Origin: Lithospermum erythrorhizon
Taxonomy: Eukaryota > Streptophyta > Magnoliopsida > Boraginales > Boraginaceae
DNA length: 64,000 nt
Direction of reading: 5' to 3'
Assembly (NCBI GenBank): GCA_019722365.1
Contig: JADFUC010001587.1
Span: 1 to 64,000 of the forward strand
The notes under the pieces are model-generated. The model did no database searches, was not told the DNA's origin, and was given only the letters and a program-made list of their open reading frames with translations. The position numbers and the translations under genes were made by a program. Each line of letters opens with the position of its first letter. The stretch's first letter is position 1. Positions 47,501-59,271 of this stretch are shown here, piece after piece.

Positions 47501-50500
47501 ATAATATAATTAGAATCAGATAAGATCATATTTGTATTGCCTTAACAACAACCATCACCCTTTCTAGCTTCAATCCTGTTACTCTAGTGATCACAATGCA
47601 TATAATACACATCAGTTCAGAAACTTGGAGATGCAGAAAATATGAGTGCTTAACAGATAGTTGAGTAGGTACCTTTTGCTCATCTAGTTCTACTTCCCCA
47701 TTGAAAACTGCCTTTCTCCTCATCCTTCCATCACTAAAATCAATCTGTTCTTTTACATAATTTTTAGATTTGTTCACATCATCAGAACTATCTTCTTGCA
47801 CTTTGCCGTGTCCTTCCAAAGTTTCCAAAATATGATCGTTTTCACCATCACCATCTTCATCTGATTCATCATCTTTAGCGTCTTCCTGAGAGTTATATGG
47901 TTCTGCATGGTCTAAACTCTGGTTCTCTTTTCTGGAAGTGTCAGCACCTCTTGATCCATTTGAAGCTTCTGACAAAAGGTTAGGCCTCTTCCCAAAAAGT
48001 GAAATGAAGCTCTGCTCTAACTTCTCATCAACTGAGATTTTTGTATTCTGAAGGGACTTCACCAAAACCTCACCAACATCGTCTTTTCCTGAACAAGGAA
48101 TTAGTGTGAGGCTTGTGTGTAAAGAAATGAATACAAATATCTCAAAGGAGCATGATTTTTCTAATTTTTATTTATTTATATTTTTAGCACCATTCAACCA
48201 TATTCTAAGTCAATATGTTGTGTGTATTATAAGGTGTGTGGGGATGCTTAGGTGGCCAAATAAACAACTATCATCCACTGGGCAATCCATAAAGCCTAAG
48301 TAAACAGATGCCATTTTGTCATAGTATATCATGAGTACAAAGTTATGAAAATGAAATATAACAATTTACTCATGCCAGGTGCAGCGGCAGACATTTTATG
48401 CTATATCCCTTTTTTTCTTTTTTGTGCTGCATCTTTATAAGAAAACTGATAATGGAAGATGAAAACCTTTGCACATTTTCCCTTCCTCAGGATTTTGGTA
48501 TGAAACTGCAATAAAATGGTCATTAATGTTTATGTAAACAGCATCCTTGTCATATAGCAGATCGCCCAGCCCAGACATAGGTGCATAAAAGAGCTTCTCT
48601 TTGTCACGTAGTCCCTTCTTTTTAGCAGCTGACGGTAAAGGACAAGGGTCAGCCAAGGCAGTTATTCCAGACAAACTGTAATCACCAACACCAGCAATGT
48701 GCACCTTAGTTCCTTTTCAGAATCAGGTTAACACTGATACATAATGCAGTTACAGTTAAAGAATAGCACAAGAATTTAAACTAAAACGGAACTGAAGTTT
48801 GAGTCCATGTGATTAAGGGAAGACCATGTTAGTCATTTTTCTTATAGCAAGATTAGTTTCACGATTTATCAAGGGCAAATCAAATATAATTGGAGCAATA
48901 AACAAAGGCATACTCATCTACATTTTTGCCCATATTTCATTATGCCTCATACCCCAAGCTCTCATCTCACTCGAAACCCTTCAAAGACACATTATATTTG
49001 GACGAGGATAATTGGCTATACTTTTCAGACATGAGTATTACGCCATTCATGAACTACTAGCATTCTCTCTCTCCTTAAGCAGGAATAGACAAGATCACAT
49101 GGAAATATATAGCGCTGGTCAAAGAGGAGCAGAGCTTCGAAAACTCTGTTCTTTAACAATAATCTACAAGGATTGAAGGTTGCATTGGACTGTACAAGTC
49201 TTCACCATAGGAATATTAAGGAATTTGCACGCCAAGGCCAAGTAAACATGCATTAGGGCTCAATAGCGCACCTTAGTTCCTTTTTTCAGATTGCAACCAC
49301 GTAAGTAACCATATAAAGTGACATTCCTGTCACACTTATTGTTTGTCTCCACTTTCTCAGGGGGGGTAACATCTTCAAAACGATCTACCAAGACGTACGG
49401 ATGAGAGATTCGCCATGACAAAGGGTGAAACTTCATTACAGACACAAACCGGGCAAGATTATGTATTTCACGTTTAGAGTACCTGTACATAGGAATAGGA
49501 GGCAGATATAAATCATATAAGGATCATCTGTTGCATCAGATTTATAACAGATACCAAAGCATGGATGTTTGAGGACATACTTTCCATGGATAAGCCCAGA
49601 TAAATAAAATAGTTTAGCACCATCGTATATCTCAGTCCAAAATCGATGCTTGAGCCGTTGCTTTGTCTTCTTAAGTTTCTTTACATCCTTGAACTTGTCC
49701 AAATGTGTAAGAACTCCCATAACTTTTGGGAATCCATGATTTTGCATTATATTTAGGAATTCAAATGTTTCTGAAAACAGTAAAGGATAAAAAAACTTTA
49801 AAATCTAAATAGTTCACGTTATTCTACTAAATTGGTTTTGTCATCCAGTCACCTCTAGACAACCACGAACAAACAGTCATAATGACACCAAAGACACAAA
49901 ATGAAAATACCCCCAAGCAAACACGTTTATGACTCAAGCAAATTTTTGTTAGTAGAGACAAGCACAACTATCTACCAACTCATTAACCGCCAATGGTAAA
50001 AGATGTTGAGATGATTCTAGTAAAGATATCCACTAATCACCAATCGAAGCTACAAATTTATGAACTCCTCAAACTGGCAGTGATGAATTTGACCGGGCCA
50101 CCATTTCAAAACCATAGCTACCATCAATCAGAAGTAATGCAAGATCAGCAACTTTATAATCAATCATGCCGCTTGATATCATTTGACATTCAACAAACTG
50201 CACCCCGCTTTATATCTGAATGAATAAAGTTTATCAAATAAACATATTCATCCTTAAAAAGATATAACTTAATTGTTTTCTCAATGCTTTCTGTTTGTCC
50301 ACTAGACAGTAAAAACAAGAACTTAATTTTCAATAACTAGAGGTAGCAATGAACTATACGGTCCTGCTTCTTTTCCCTTCCATGTTTAACATTTCAGTAA
50401 GAAAGAAAATGAAAAATGCAGACAACAAACACTCTGGTATTGGTTAATTACACTTTGCTCATACATAAGCAGGCCACATTGAAATATTAAAAAAAAATGG

Positions 50501-52160
50501 CAACCGACAAACCACAAAAAATCCAATTAATTTTGACAAGAAAAAATAACAAATGGTTAAGTTTCTTTTCATATTCATTTATCGAGAGTCCATATAAGTC
50601 ATGTGAACTATCCTATTACAATTTAAACAAATTGGTAAAGTTTATTCATTCTATTGAGAGTTCATATTAAGTTGTATGGTCTCTCCTATTAAATAATACA
50701 ATATGATGAAAACAAAGTATATGCATCACAAACCTGAGACAATGGTGATGGGTCCTTGAACGTCGGGTAAGCTGTGCTTAGTGTAATGTTGAACAAGTGA
50801 TTTTATCACCAATGATTTCCCCACCTATGAGAAAGTAAATAAATTTCAACAAACAACATAAACCACATCCAAAATGTTCTAATTATATTGATAACAAAGC
50901 AAAATAGATAAATTTACAACCATCGTGCATGTACTCTATATCACGCAGAGATGGTTGTGGCGTTGTGCTTGTGTACGGTGTTTTTATTAACTTAACCAAA
51001 AAAAGTAAGAATATTTCCAACCTGTGGTGGCCCCTGGACGACAACAACATATGGAGCCGGTTCTCCAGAGGAACGATCAACAGTTGAATGTGGAGCTCAA
51101 GGTTCTTCTCCAGATCTCAAGCAGCAGTCTCTTTGCCTTGCATTAGAATTGAACGCAAATGCCTGCATATCACCTTATTTATTAGCTCTACTTTAACAAA
51201 GTAGTACCCATACATGTCAAACACATGTAAATATTGCTTGGTACGGGGTTATACTAAAATCACTAATAAACTCCCTCAAACGTGAACGTGAACATGCCCC
51301 CAATATCCTAAGCGGGCAAGAGGCCCCATAGCAGTTAACCTTACATATGTGATAATAGGGAGGTTGTTTTCGAATTGACCCAAGCGTGAAGTGTAAACAC
51401 TATCTCCTACTTCACGAGTAGACTCCCTCAACACTAATAAAATCTCATATGTGCAACAAATACATACAATCACAATAACTACTATTTTAATGGATACAAC
51501 TTACTACTCATTCGTTAACATACATAACATATATCGAACCACATACATATTACAATTTGCCTTTGTAAACATCCTTATGCTTCATTACAGATTACAATTT
51601 GGGTTTTAAAGTATATAATTGCATTAGCATGATTAATATTCGCAATTTATTAATTTTCATCTTATAAAAGAACTTAAAAATAAGGTTACCTTCTACCATA
51701 CAGAACAAGGACAATAACACTCCCTCCAATGATGTTTATGTATTTCGGTATCAACCTTTAACCATCAATTACTTTTTATTCATTATTCGAATAAACCTAT
51801 ATTGTTAGATTCGTCTTCAAAAATATTTTAATATTATTATTTTATAGTAATTTTCCTTACATAACTAAAAAGTAACAGAAGGTAATTTCACGAAAACCGT
51901 CAATTAGATTGAATTCCATATACTATATCCCTACAACAGTTACATAAATGACTGAACAACTTTTTATGAATATAAAAAGATTCACAATAAAATCGAACCT
52001 TGGGATTTTGTTGCTGCTTTTGTTGTTTGCTGAGGTTGTCAAAACCATCATTGATGTTATCACCACCTCCTTTTTTGTTCTTCTTAGAGGACATGGGCTT
52101 CTTCTTCTTAGAGGAAGCACCCGATTTATGAGTACGATGACTTTTGTGGGGTTGTTCCAT
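41550..52160 (-). CDS. BMS1: Ribosome biogenesis GTPase BMS1 homologue, disrupted
   Basis: BMS1 is a nucleolar GTPase of the small-subunit processome. Exons: 52160-51999, 51162-51022, 50824-50734, 50215-50102, 49770-49581, 49482-49272, 48704-48467, 48088-47673, 46957-46828, 46465-46275, 45743-45390, 45032-44937, 44864-44648, 44123-43884, 43522-43313, 42630-42363, 42199-42012, 41655-41550. It starts [14 protein letters not shown], with a TTG upstream not used. The GTPase domain has GPPQ|VGKS (P-loop, across exons 2/3) and VLTHLDKF. Acidic exons 8-11 follow, then the C-terminal domain ([44 protein letters not shown]) and a basic tail REERRDRYR. Exons 3, 5, 14 and 15 are clean. Exons 2, 4, 13, 16 and 17 have short indels. 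Splice signals at 45390/45032 and after 44937 are missing by one or two bases. Confidence 0.9.
48701..49284 (-). repeat. 17-bp direct repeat spanning both ends of BMS1 intron 6
   Basis: AAAAGGAACTAAGGTGC (minus sense) occurs at 49284-49268 and 48717-48701. The 5' copy contains the exon 6 end AAG|GTGCGC, and the 3' copy contains the acceptor AAG|GTGCAC. Removing 49271-48705 leaves one copy and restores [13 protein letters not shown]. The 567-bp intron is otherwise unremarkable. Confidence 0.75.
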
Positions 52161-52167
52161 ACTCAAA

Positions 52168-52655
52168 ACTGCAATAAACCTGAATTAAAACCATTAAACG
52201 AAAAATATTAGTAAATTACAAATAAACGTAAGCTTGTAAAGAATATTAGTAAACAAAAAAAAATTAAGTTTATTACAATACACTATGCTTGAATTTTATG
52301 TTGAAGTTTACAGATTTTTGGTGAAATCAAAATTTGCAGAAAAGAATCGAACTACGAAGGAGGAGAAAGACGGTCAGGTTTGTTTTGATTTTGATCTTAC
52401 ACTGAATCTGCTCTGAGTTAATAATAATAAGGGATTCCAACGGCCGGGTCGGGCTTGGCCAAAAGAGCAAACCAAACACAGATAAAACATCAAATTCATA
52501 TTGCTTAAGGATTTGTTGTCACTCATATTGCTAAAGCTCAGTTAAAGAAGTACACATTATTGAAGAAAAACAATAACAACAATGTTAATATTGATATGAA
52601 TTTTCCCAAAAAATAATTTAATAAAGTAATTCGAAATGAGATTGAGAAACGTACA
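52168..52655 (-). other. Probable 5' UTR intron of BMS1
   Basis: In minus sense, TCATT|GTACGTTTC (donor at 52654) follows a CT-rich untranslated stretch, and TTTATTGCAG|TTTTGAG (acceptor at 52169) precedes the ATG at 52160 by 8 bases. Both sites fit consensus. No ATG in the putative leader is followed by a long frame. Confidence 0.55.
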
Positions 52656-52830
52656 ATGACGGAGGAGGGGTGGTTGACAGTGCCTGACGGAGTCGCCGGA
52701 GTGTGTGCTTTTGGAGCCGAGAGCTGAAATGCCGGGGAGGCGGCAATTGTCGATTGGGTTTTTTTTCTGTTTAGGTTTGAATCTTTGGGAACATATATAT
52801 ACCAGTTATGCCAAGAAATTAATCCATTAA
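52656..52830 (-). promoter_or_regulatory. Probable BMS1 core promoter and leader
   Basis: A TATATATATG element lies at about 52793-52802 in minus sense. About 20 bp downstream is AAACCTAAAC, close to the telo-box AAACCCTAA common in plant ribosome-biogenesis promoters. A pyrimidine-rich leader follows to the donor at 52654. The fit with this gene class is good, but the start site is inferred. Confidence 0.45.
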
Positions 52831-53984
52831 TTTTATAATATATTTTTATAAGACAAATAATTTAATCAAAATTATATGTTATATAAAATGAATTTATATA
52901 ATTCAAAATTATAATTTCAATAAAAATAATCAATCTATTATACGCGATGTAACTTTATATATAAAATTTATTAACAATATGTGATTAATCGAAAGTTATT
53001 TATAAAAGGAAAATCCTGTTTTAAAGTTAAATTATCACAGATGTGAATTTTGGAATGCTTAGTTACTAAAAAGCAAGAAAATAAAAAAGAAATTTTGGCT
53101 TCACTTAGAATCGTCAATCTACTCTCGCATTACTATATGATAGATAATATATAATATAATATAATTTTTTTTAATAATAATGCCATCATGAGTTAGTTCC
53201 CCGAACCGAACTGATATGGAATCGGTTGTGTTATCGGTTCCCGCAATTTCTATTATTTTCAGGCTTTGGCCTGTTTCGTTCGTTGTATTTTGTGCACACT
53301 CTTGTTAATATCAAATGAAGCCTACTTAATGGCTAATTTTCAATCGAGAAAATTTACTTAATTTAGAGATTTTATTAATTTATCGATCAATGATTTAAAG
53401 AGTTTCTACTTAGTGTTCTTTTATCCGATGAAAATATTATTTTATCCTCATATCCTTTCTATTTTTAAATGTCCTAATTGAGGTAGTTTTACTCAGACAA
53501 TCTTTGATAATTAAAATTGGGACGGATTATAGCACAAATGATTCTCTCGTTTATTTATATTTTGGTATTGTTAAATTTTTGATCTTTTATATTATTTGAT
53601 TCACTCAATATATGAAAAAAAAACCTTTATACAAGTAATATTGAGTAAGTATTTTTCTAATTGGATCACCCTAAATTTTCCTTTTAGTTATACCCTCATT
53701 ATAGTAATACTAATCACATTTTTTTACTCGTTATTTTGGCATAAACTTCAATATACTCTAACTTTTTTTTTACTGATATATAGTTAAAACTCAACATATT
53801 AGGAAGGTATTAAAATTCGAAAAACTTAAGATTACATTGAAAATGAATATTTAATTTATGAGATTAGGTTTTGATTATACTAATTTCAACTTAATATATT
53901 TTAACAAGAAAATAAAAGGATTGTATAAGTAGTTTCATATTAAAAGTTCAAATTTGATTGTGTTATAATCAGTTTGGTACTATT
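52831..53984. other. AT-rich intergenic DNA upstream of BMS1
   Basis: No gene. A CCGAACCGAACTG...TATCGGTTCCC stretch at 53197-53255 resembles hAT terminal sequence. The rest shows nothing I recognise. Confidence 0.4.
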
Positions 53985-54836
53985 GTTGGATTTTCGGGGT
54001 TAAAAATAACAATTATAAATAAAACAAAACCAGATTCTAACAATAATGATATAAAACAATATATAAGTGTGTACCCTTTTCCTGGATTTGCAGCGAATAT
54101 ATCTCGAGGAGACTTTGAACAATCAACGTAGATTGGTTCCTAAGTATTACCACACCAACGTATTTAACGAGCCCTCGTGAGTTTACTAAAGTTTTAAAAT
54201 ATTAAACTGTAGAGGAGACCTACTACTCGACTAAGAATAAAAGGGGGAGAGAGAATTTTTAATGAATGAGCAAGTTTTCATTTCCAAAAAGTGACCTTTA
54301 TATAGGTATCAAAATCCCTACTTTTTAGGCCCTAAAATAGAACTGGTGAAAACTCTTCCACCTCCTCCCTTATTTTAGTCGAACCCCGACAGGTTCCCAA
54401 ACTCTAATTAATCCCTAAAATCGCCGCAGATTCTTACGCGGTTGGTAACATTCTGTAACACTTATCCTTTATCCCTTTAGTTTTACTATGGGCTGAATTC
54501 CAACTATTGGAATTTCCGCCCAATATTCTCAGCTATTTTAAACCCTGGGTTATAATCGTATTATAATCGATTTCGTTGTTGCGATTTCACAGCTCGGATC
54601 GACAATAACAATATATTAAATTATGTTAACTGAACATCATATTAATATATGGATTACTTGTGCCGGACTTTCTAAGTAGTCATCATAACCCCTAATGTCA
54701 ATCGAAAGTTACCTAATATATTAATTATCCAACAATTAACATATATATCCTAACTTATAACTTTAAATATACAATCGATATATAATCTTAATTGCTCAAC
54801 GATATATATTTATGAGATATATCTCATATTTCCAAC
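53985..54836 (-). mobile_element. Ty1/copia LTR (solo or truncated)
   Basis: The unit starts TGTTGGATTTTCGG and ends TTTCCAACA, the inverted ends of copia LTRs. Directly after it, 54837-54851 reads CTCCCACTTCTGCCC, whose reverse complement ends AAGTGGGAG, a typical copia polypurine tract. That places the LTR as the 3' LTR of a minus-strand element whose interior is missing. A clear target duplication was not found. Confidence 0.65.
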
Positions 54837-54928
54837 ACTCCCACTTCTGCCCTGGACAATTACAAATGATATTTCGAATTATATTTCATACGAATTAAAC
54901 AAGACTTGTAAATCGAGATATCTATTTT

Positions 54929-54931
<3 letters not shown>

Positions 54932-54961
<30 letters not shown>
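54932..54961. repeat. (AT)n microsatellite
   Basis: An uninterrupted AT run of about 14 units. Confidence 0.95.
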
Positions 54962-54964
<3 letters not shown>

Positions 54965-55169
54965 CAAATATATATCGACGAACAATCGGCTAAACTTACA
55001 AGTTTAATTAATTACAATCGAAATTGACGCACAACTTGATAAGTTATTCGATAAATGACTCGTTAGTATTTTAATTGACTTGTTAAGACTAAAATAGAAC
55101 AACTCACTGTTGACTCATCATTTGATTGGGGCTATATAACTACCATCTAACAATTGGGTTAACAAAGCT

Positions 55170-57190
55170 GTTGGATTTTAACGAATATTATCGGGAGAAA
55201 TTTAATTTATGATATATGTAAAGAGACGCGGTTTTTCATACACATGAAATCAAAACCCTTGCCTCATCACAAAATAGCCGCCCCCTCCCTATCATTTGGA
55301 AGAGATTTTTTCTCTTCCATTTGTTCTTCAAAACTCTAGCCAGCCTAAGTTCTCAATTAAACTCTCTCCCTGTGCGTGCAATCTGTATAGAACACCTATT
55401 TGGTATTGCCTGCCGATTGAGAGCGTTTTTGAAAGGGGACACACGCAAAGGGCATCATTGAGTAGGGGTTGATTTTGTTTTCGTTTTCCGTCAAGCATGT
55501 AAGTACTCGTATTCATAGCTTATTATGTGTTTTAGATTAATTTATATCATTTTTGAGTGATCCTAGGATGATGTAATTTAAGTGTTTAATCACAAACGAA
55601 ATTCATACTAGATTTTAACAAAGGGTCTCGTAACCTACTAAAGTTGATATATTTTATCTAATTCTAATTGTGTTTGTTCGTAGTTGTTAATTAATTCGAG
55701 ACTTATGACTAGAGTATTCAATTGATGAATATATGATATGAAAAATCAACCCATATTTTATATATGTCACACGGCTGTATCATCAAGAGCTTGAATTAGT
55801 TTTGATGATTTGATATTTGTTTAATTGTTTCATGAATTGAAAGGGATTAAAAACTTGATTAATTTGCATTTTGATTTAAGATTGAATCATTTTTGATTTT
55901 ACAGAGAGGTTTAGAAATTTCAGAAAATTCCGAAATTAAATCTGTATGTACACGAACCCTTGAGGTTCAACTCAGATTTTTCCCAGATTTTTTGAAATTT
56001 TTATATCTCGAAAAAATCTATCAATTTCTGGATTTGTGATGGATTTAATCGAAAAACTAGAAGTGTTTTTTATGCAATTCCAATTGGACGTGTTCAATAA
56101 TGATATTATTGATGTTCAAGTCGAATCCCAGAATATTTTGAATTTTTTAGTGCCTCCAAATCATTTTTACAAAAAGTTGCAATTAATTTGAAAACTGAAA
56201 TTAATTTACTAATATTCGCTGGCCGGATTGGCGTGAGGTCATGCGCTGGGCTGGGCCCGGGGCCCGAATGGGGCGGTTCGGTTACCCACGGAAACTTCAA
56301 TGACGCATTTCGCATCACCGTGCGCTGTTTCATTCATTGCGGCCGAGGCCGCTTGTTAGCTTCTTGAAGTCAGGTTCTATTTTAGAAAACCCTAAATTTA
56401 TTTTTTTTTGAAATTTTTTGATTTTAAATTATTGGTAATTATTAATTTATATTTTTAAATGTTAAATCATAAATTTTTCATTAAGATAATTGAATATATC
56501 TTGAAATGACATTAATTTGATTTATATTCTCTTTCATAATTATTTTCATTAATTGATAATTATTGAAAATATCATTTCATGGTAACTTTTCAAATTTTGA
56601 ATTTTGGAGTTAATTACTTGAAAGTAATTATTTCATGATTTAAGTGATTGGTAATTATTGTAATAATTATCATTAATCATGTGTGAATATATTTAAATTA
56701 AAGATTTACATTAATTAGGTAATTAATTAGTCAATTATGAGCACATTTAATTTCATTTCATTTAATATATATCACATTAAGTGAATTTATTTGTTTTAAT
56801 ATTTTTGCATGTGTATATTGTTATGGAATGGAATGGAGGTGTATGTATACGACCTAATATATCTTTTTTTTTCGTCTGCTTACCATAATGCCAGAAACGC
56901 ATCAACGCAGTCATCTTATTTTATTTTTCTGTTTCTCCTACAAGCTTCGCATGCCGCCTAAGTCGATTAGTGTAGCTGAATTGTAATTCAAGACGGCTCG
57001 GTGGAAATTCCGTAAGCCTGTAAGACAAGAAATTGTAATAGGGCTTAATGTTAGTTTTCAAGTTTTGAAAATGTAATGTGCCTAATATATCGTATACCTC
57101 TTGAATGTGAATTACTTGTTTCATTTTTCGTGTGGTGCGTATTGCTTGATTATGTGCTAATCATACATGGTAAAATAAAACGAAGTAATA
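55170..57190 (+). mobile_element. Copia-type LTR-like segment, plus orientation
   Basis: It starts TGTTGGATTTTAACG. Near 55500 it contains GTAAGTACTCGTATTCATA, the reverse complement of a block in LTR copy 2 at about 4935-4953. It is followed on the right by the inverted leader copy at 57200. The middle is AT-rich with one G/C-rich island at 56215-56350. Ends are uncertain. Confidence 0.35.
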
Positions 57191-57199
57191 TTAATCTCA

Positions 57200-58140
57200 C
57201 CATTTAAAAATTTAAGCAAGGTATTAAGCCAATTTAAAGTCAGAAATCACTGATTATCCGCACACCGCACGGGCGTGTTACGCTTTGCATTTGATATGAC
57301 AATGGATCATGTCAGTTGATTTCCACTAACGCTGGGCTTTCGGGATGATCATTCCAAGTAACTATTCGGGTTTAATCGGGTATCCTTAACAAAGCCGATC
57401 AAAGCCGTAGCATCCTCAGATGTACGCAGCGACAAGAGTCAGGTAGCTTCGTAATTGGTCAGTAAATCACCGTCACATTGATTCAAACGACATGCCGTTG
57501 AATTCAGCATAATAGACTTTGGTACTCAGATATTACATTACATAATCAAGCTGATAACCTACTATTATAATCGATTCAAATGTATGCGCTGCTGCCGCTT
57601 GAATGAATATATGAGATCTTCGATACCTTTGTACACGGCAGATTTGAAGTATGTGTATTATATTTACAATTCATTTTGTAAATATGTATGGATTGCTTTG
57701 AACTACACTATTTTGCTTTGAGGTATTTACTAACGTTGCAGAATAACCCGTCTTCCAAATTTATTCGATCAAAGGGGACCGCAACAAAGCACTCGGGTTT
57801 TTGGAATTAAATGAGGGAATCATTTTATAATAGTAAGATCCTATATCTCTCAAATTACGAATTACTGCTGGACATATTGTATACTAATTTGTTTACATAT
57901 TGTATACTAATTTGTCAAATTTTAATTGTGAAGTATGATCAACATTGATCATCCTATCCCAATCGATAGCATTTTATATTGGAAATGGACGATGCTTCAA
58001 ATTTCAAGGTTTAGAAATTCAACATGTAGATAGAATCAACTTATTCAACGCACATTACCCAAGGCATAAAACCACGCCGTCACCAAGTGATATCGTCGGA
58101 AGTCGGGAGCAACGCTGCTCTATCCATTTTCACTATTATT
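57200..58140 (+). mobile_element. Copia leader and gag remnant, inverted copy of 6.2-9.2 kb
   Basis: GGGATGATCATTCCAAGTA at about 57343 is the reverse complement of 6738-6756. The CATGTCAGTTGATTTC block and a TTTACAATTCATTTTGTAAA block nearby match the leaders at 6350-7040 and 8330-9240 on the other strand. Frames after 57800 are too broken for Gag motifs. This is a member of the same family inserted in the opposite orientation 48 kb away. Confidence 0.5.
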
Positions 58141-58480
58141 TAATTCATTCTTATGTATGTAATTAATTATTTAATTCATTCTGTATGCATCAATAATTTA
58201 TTTTATTTTTATGTAATTAATTATTTAATTCATTCTTATGTAATTAATAATTTAATGCATACTATAATTAATTATTAAATTTATTTTATGTACTTAATTA
58301 TTTAATTCATTTTTACAGACATTTATTTAATTCATTCTTATATAATTAATTATTTAATTCATTTTATGAAATTAATTTTATTTAATTCATTCTTATGTAA
58401 TTAATTTGCAAATTTATTATTATGTAATTAATTATTTTTAAATTTGATTAATTATAATTCATTTTTATAAGAATGTGTTT
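58135..58480. repeat. AT-rich minisatellite, about 33-bp unit
   Basis: Units of the form TATGTAATTAATTATTTAAT followed by TCATTCT recur about ten times with small length changes. There is almost no G or C except in the CATTC step. Confidence 0.8.
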
Positions 58481-58569
58481 ATATCAAAACAAACAAGCTA
58501 ATAATATTTATTCTTAGTTAATGCTTAATTTATCTTGAGGTTTAGTTGCTTATAAACACGAGGATAAAA

Positions 58570-58740
58570 AGAGTTTTAGGGTGCCAAAAATACAATCCGA
58601 ATCAACCGACCTAAACCGAATCAAAATAATCAAAATTGAGAACTGATTGAACCGAACCGGATTTCGTTCGAAAATAAATAACCTAATATAATTAGGTTCG
58701 GTTTTCCCTGAGCAATCGATCGGTTCGGGAACCAACCGAT
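58570..58740 (+). mobile_element. Possible 5' end of the hAT element
   Basis: TTTAGGGTGCCAAAAATA begins a stretch rich in ACCGAATC, AACCGAACCGG, GGTTCGGTTTTC and CGGTTCGGGAACC words. This style is common in the terminal regions of plant hAT elements, and it lies 1.4 kb before a hAT transposase start. The matching 3' end was not found. Confidence 0.35.
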
Positions 58741-58751
58741 TGGAATTATTT

Positions 58752-58753
<2 letters not shown>

Positions 58754-58793
<40 letters not shown>
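58754..58793. repeat. (AT)n microsatellite
   Basis: About 20 AT units. The YIYIYI frames on both strands here are artefacts of the repeat. Confidence 0.95.
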
Positions 58794-58797
<4 letters not shown>

Positions 58798-58934
58798 AAA
58801 AAGCAATAATCCCTAATCCTCGATTCTTGAGTAAGAAGACCCCCCCCTCCTCGCCTCGACAAGCGACAATCGATCCGTCCGCCACAATCACTCAATCAAA
58901 GTTCGTTGTTCTAATCCAAGAGGGACATGATTGC

Positions 58935-59129
58935 CACTTCCATCTGGTTCGTTGTCCAGTTTGTCGTGGAAATATTTTTAATCTATATGGAAGTTAATTA
59001 TGAATCCATGTTTGACACTTCCATCTGGTTCGTTGTCCAGTTTGATGAAATTTGGGGATTTTGGGGTGTCCCAAAATGTTTGTCCAGTTTGATGAAATTT
59101 GTGGATTTTGGGGGTGTCCCAAAATGTTT
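58935..59129 (+). repeat. Two stacked local duplications
   Basis: CACTTCCATCTGGTTCGTTG continuing to TCCAGTTT (28 bp) occurs at 58935-58962 and 59016-59043. Overlapping the second copy, a 47-48 bp unit starting GTCCAGTTTGATGAAATTTG and ending CCCAAAATGTTT is repeated in tandem at 59035-59081 and 59082-59129, with a decayed third copy after it. This lies in the leader of the hAT element. Confidence 0.85.
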
Positions 59130-59271
59130 GTCCGGGCCAGAAATGAATGTGTGTTTCAAAAATGTTTGTCCGGGGCTTCGTAGGAATGCTGGGTGTTTCA
59201 AGGGAGTTATAGCCTTTTATTCCTCGAATCCCCTCGTGTTTCAATTTTATCCTTTAAAATCTTATTCATAA

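Noticed and set aside
48826..49011. 61-codon plus-strand frame inside BMS1 intron 6
   Set aside because: It has no recognisable motif and its length is expected by chance in AT-rich DNA.
56215..56350. G/C-rich island that could be a CpG promoter
   Set aside because: No gene starts nearby, and it lies inside decayed retroelement sequence.
58550..58997. Frames with alternating Tyr-Ile runs on both strands
   Set aside because: They are created by the AT microsatellite at 58754-58793 and lack other content.
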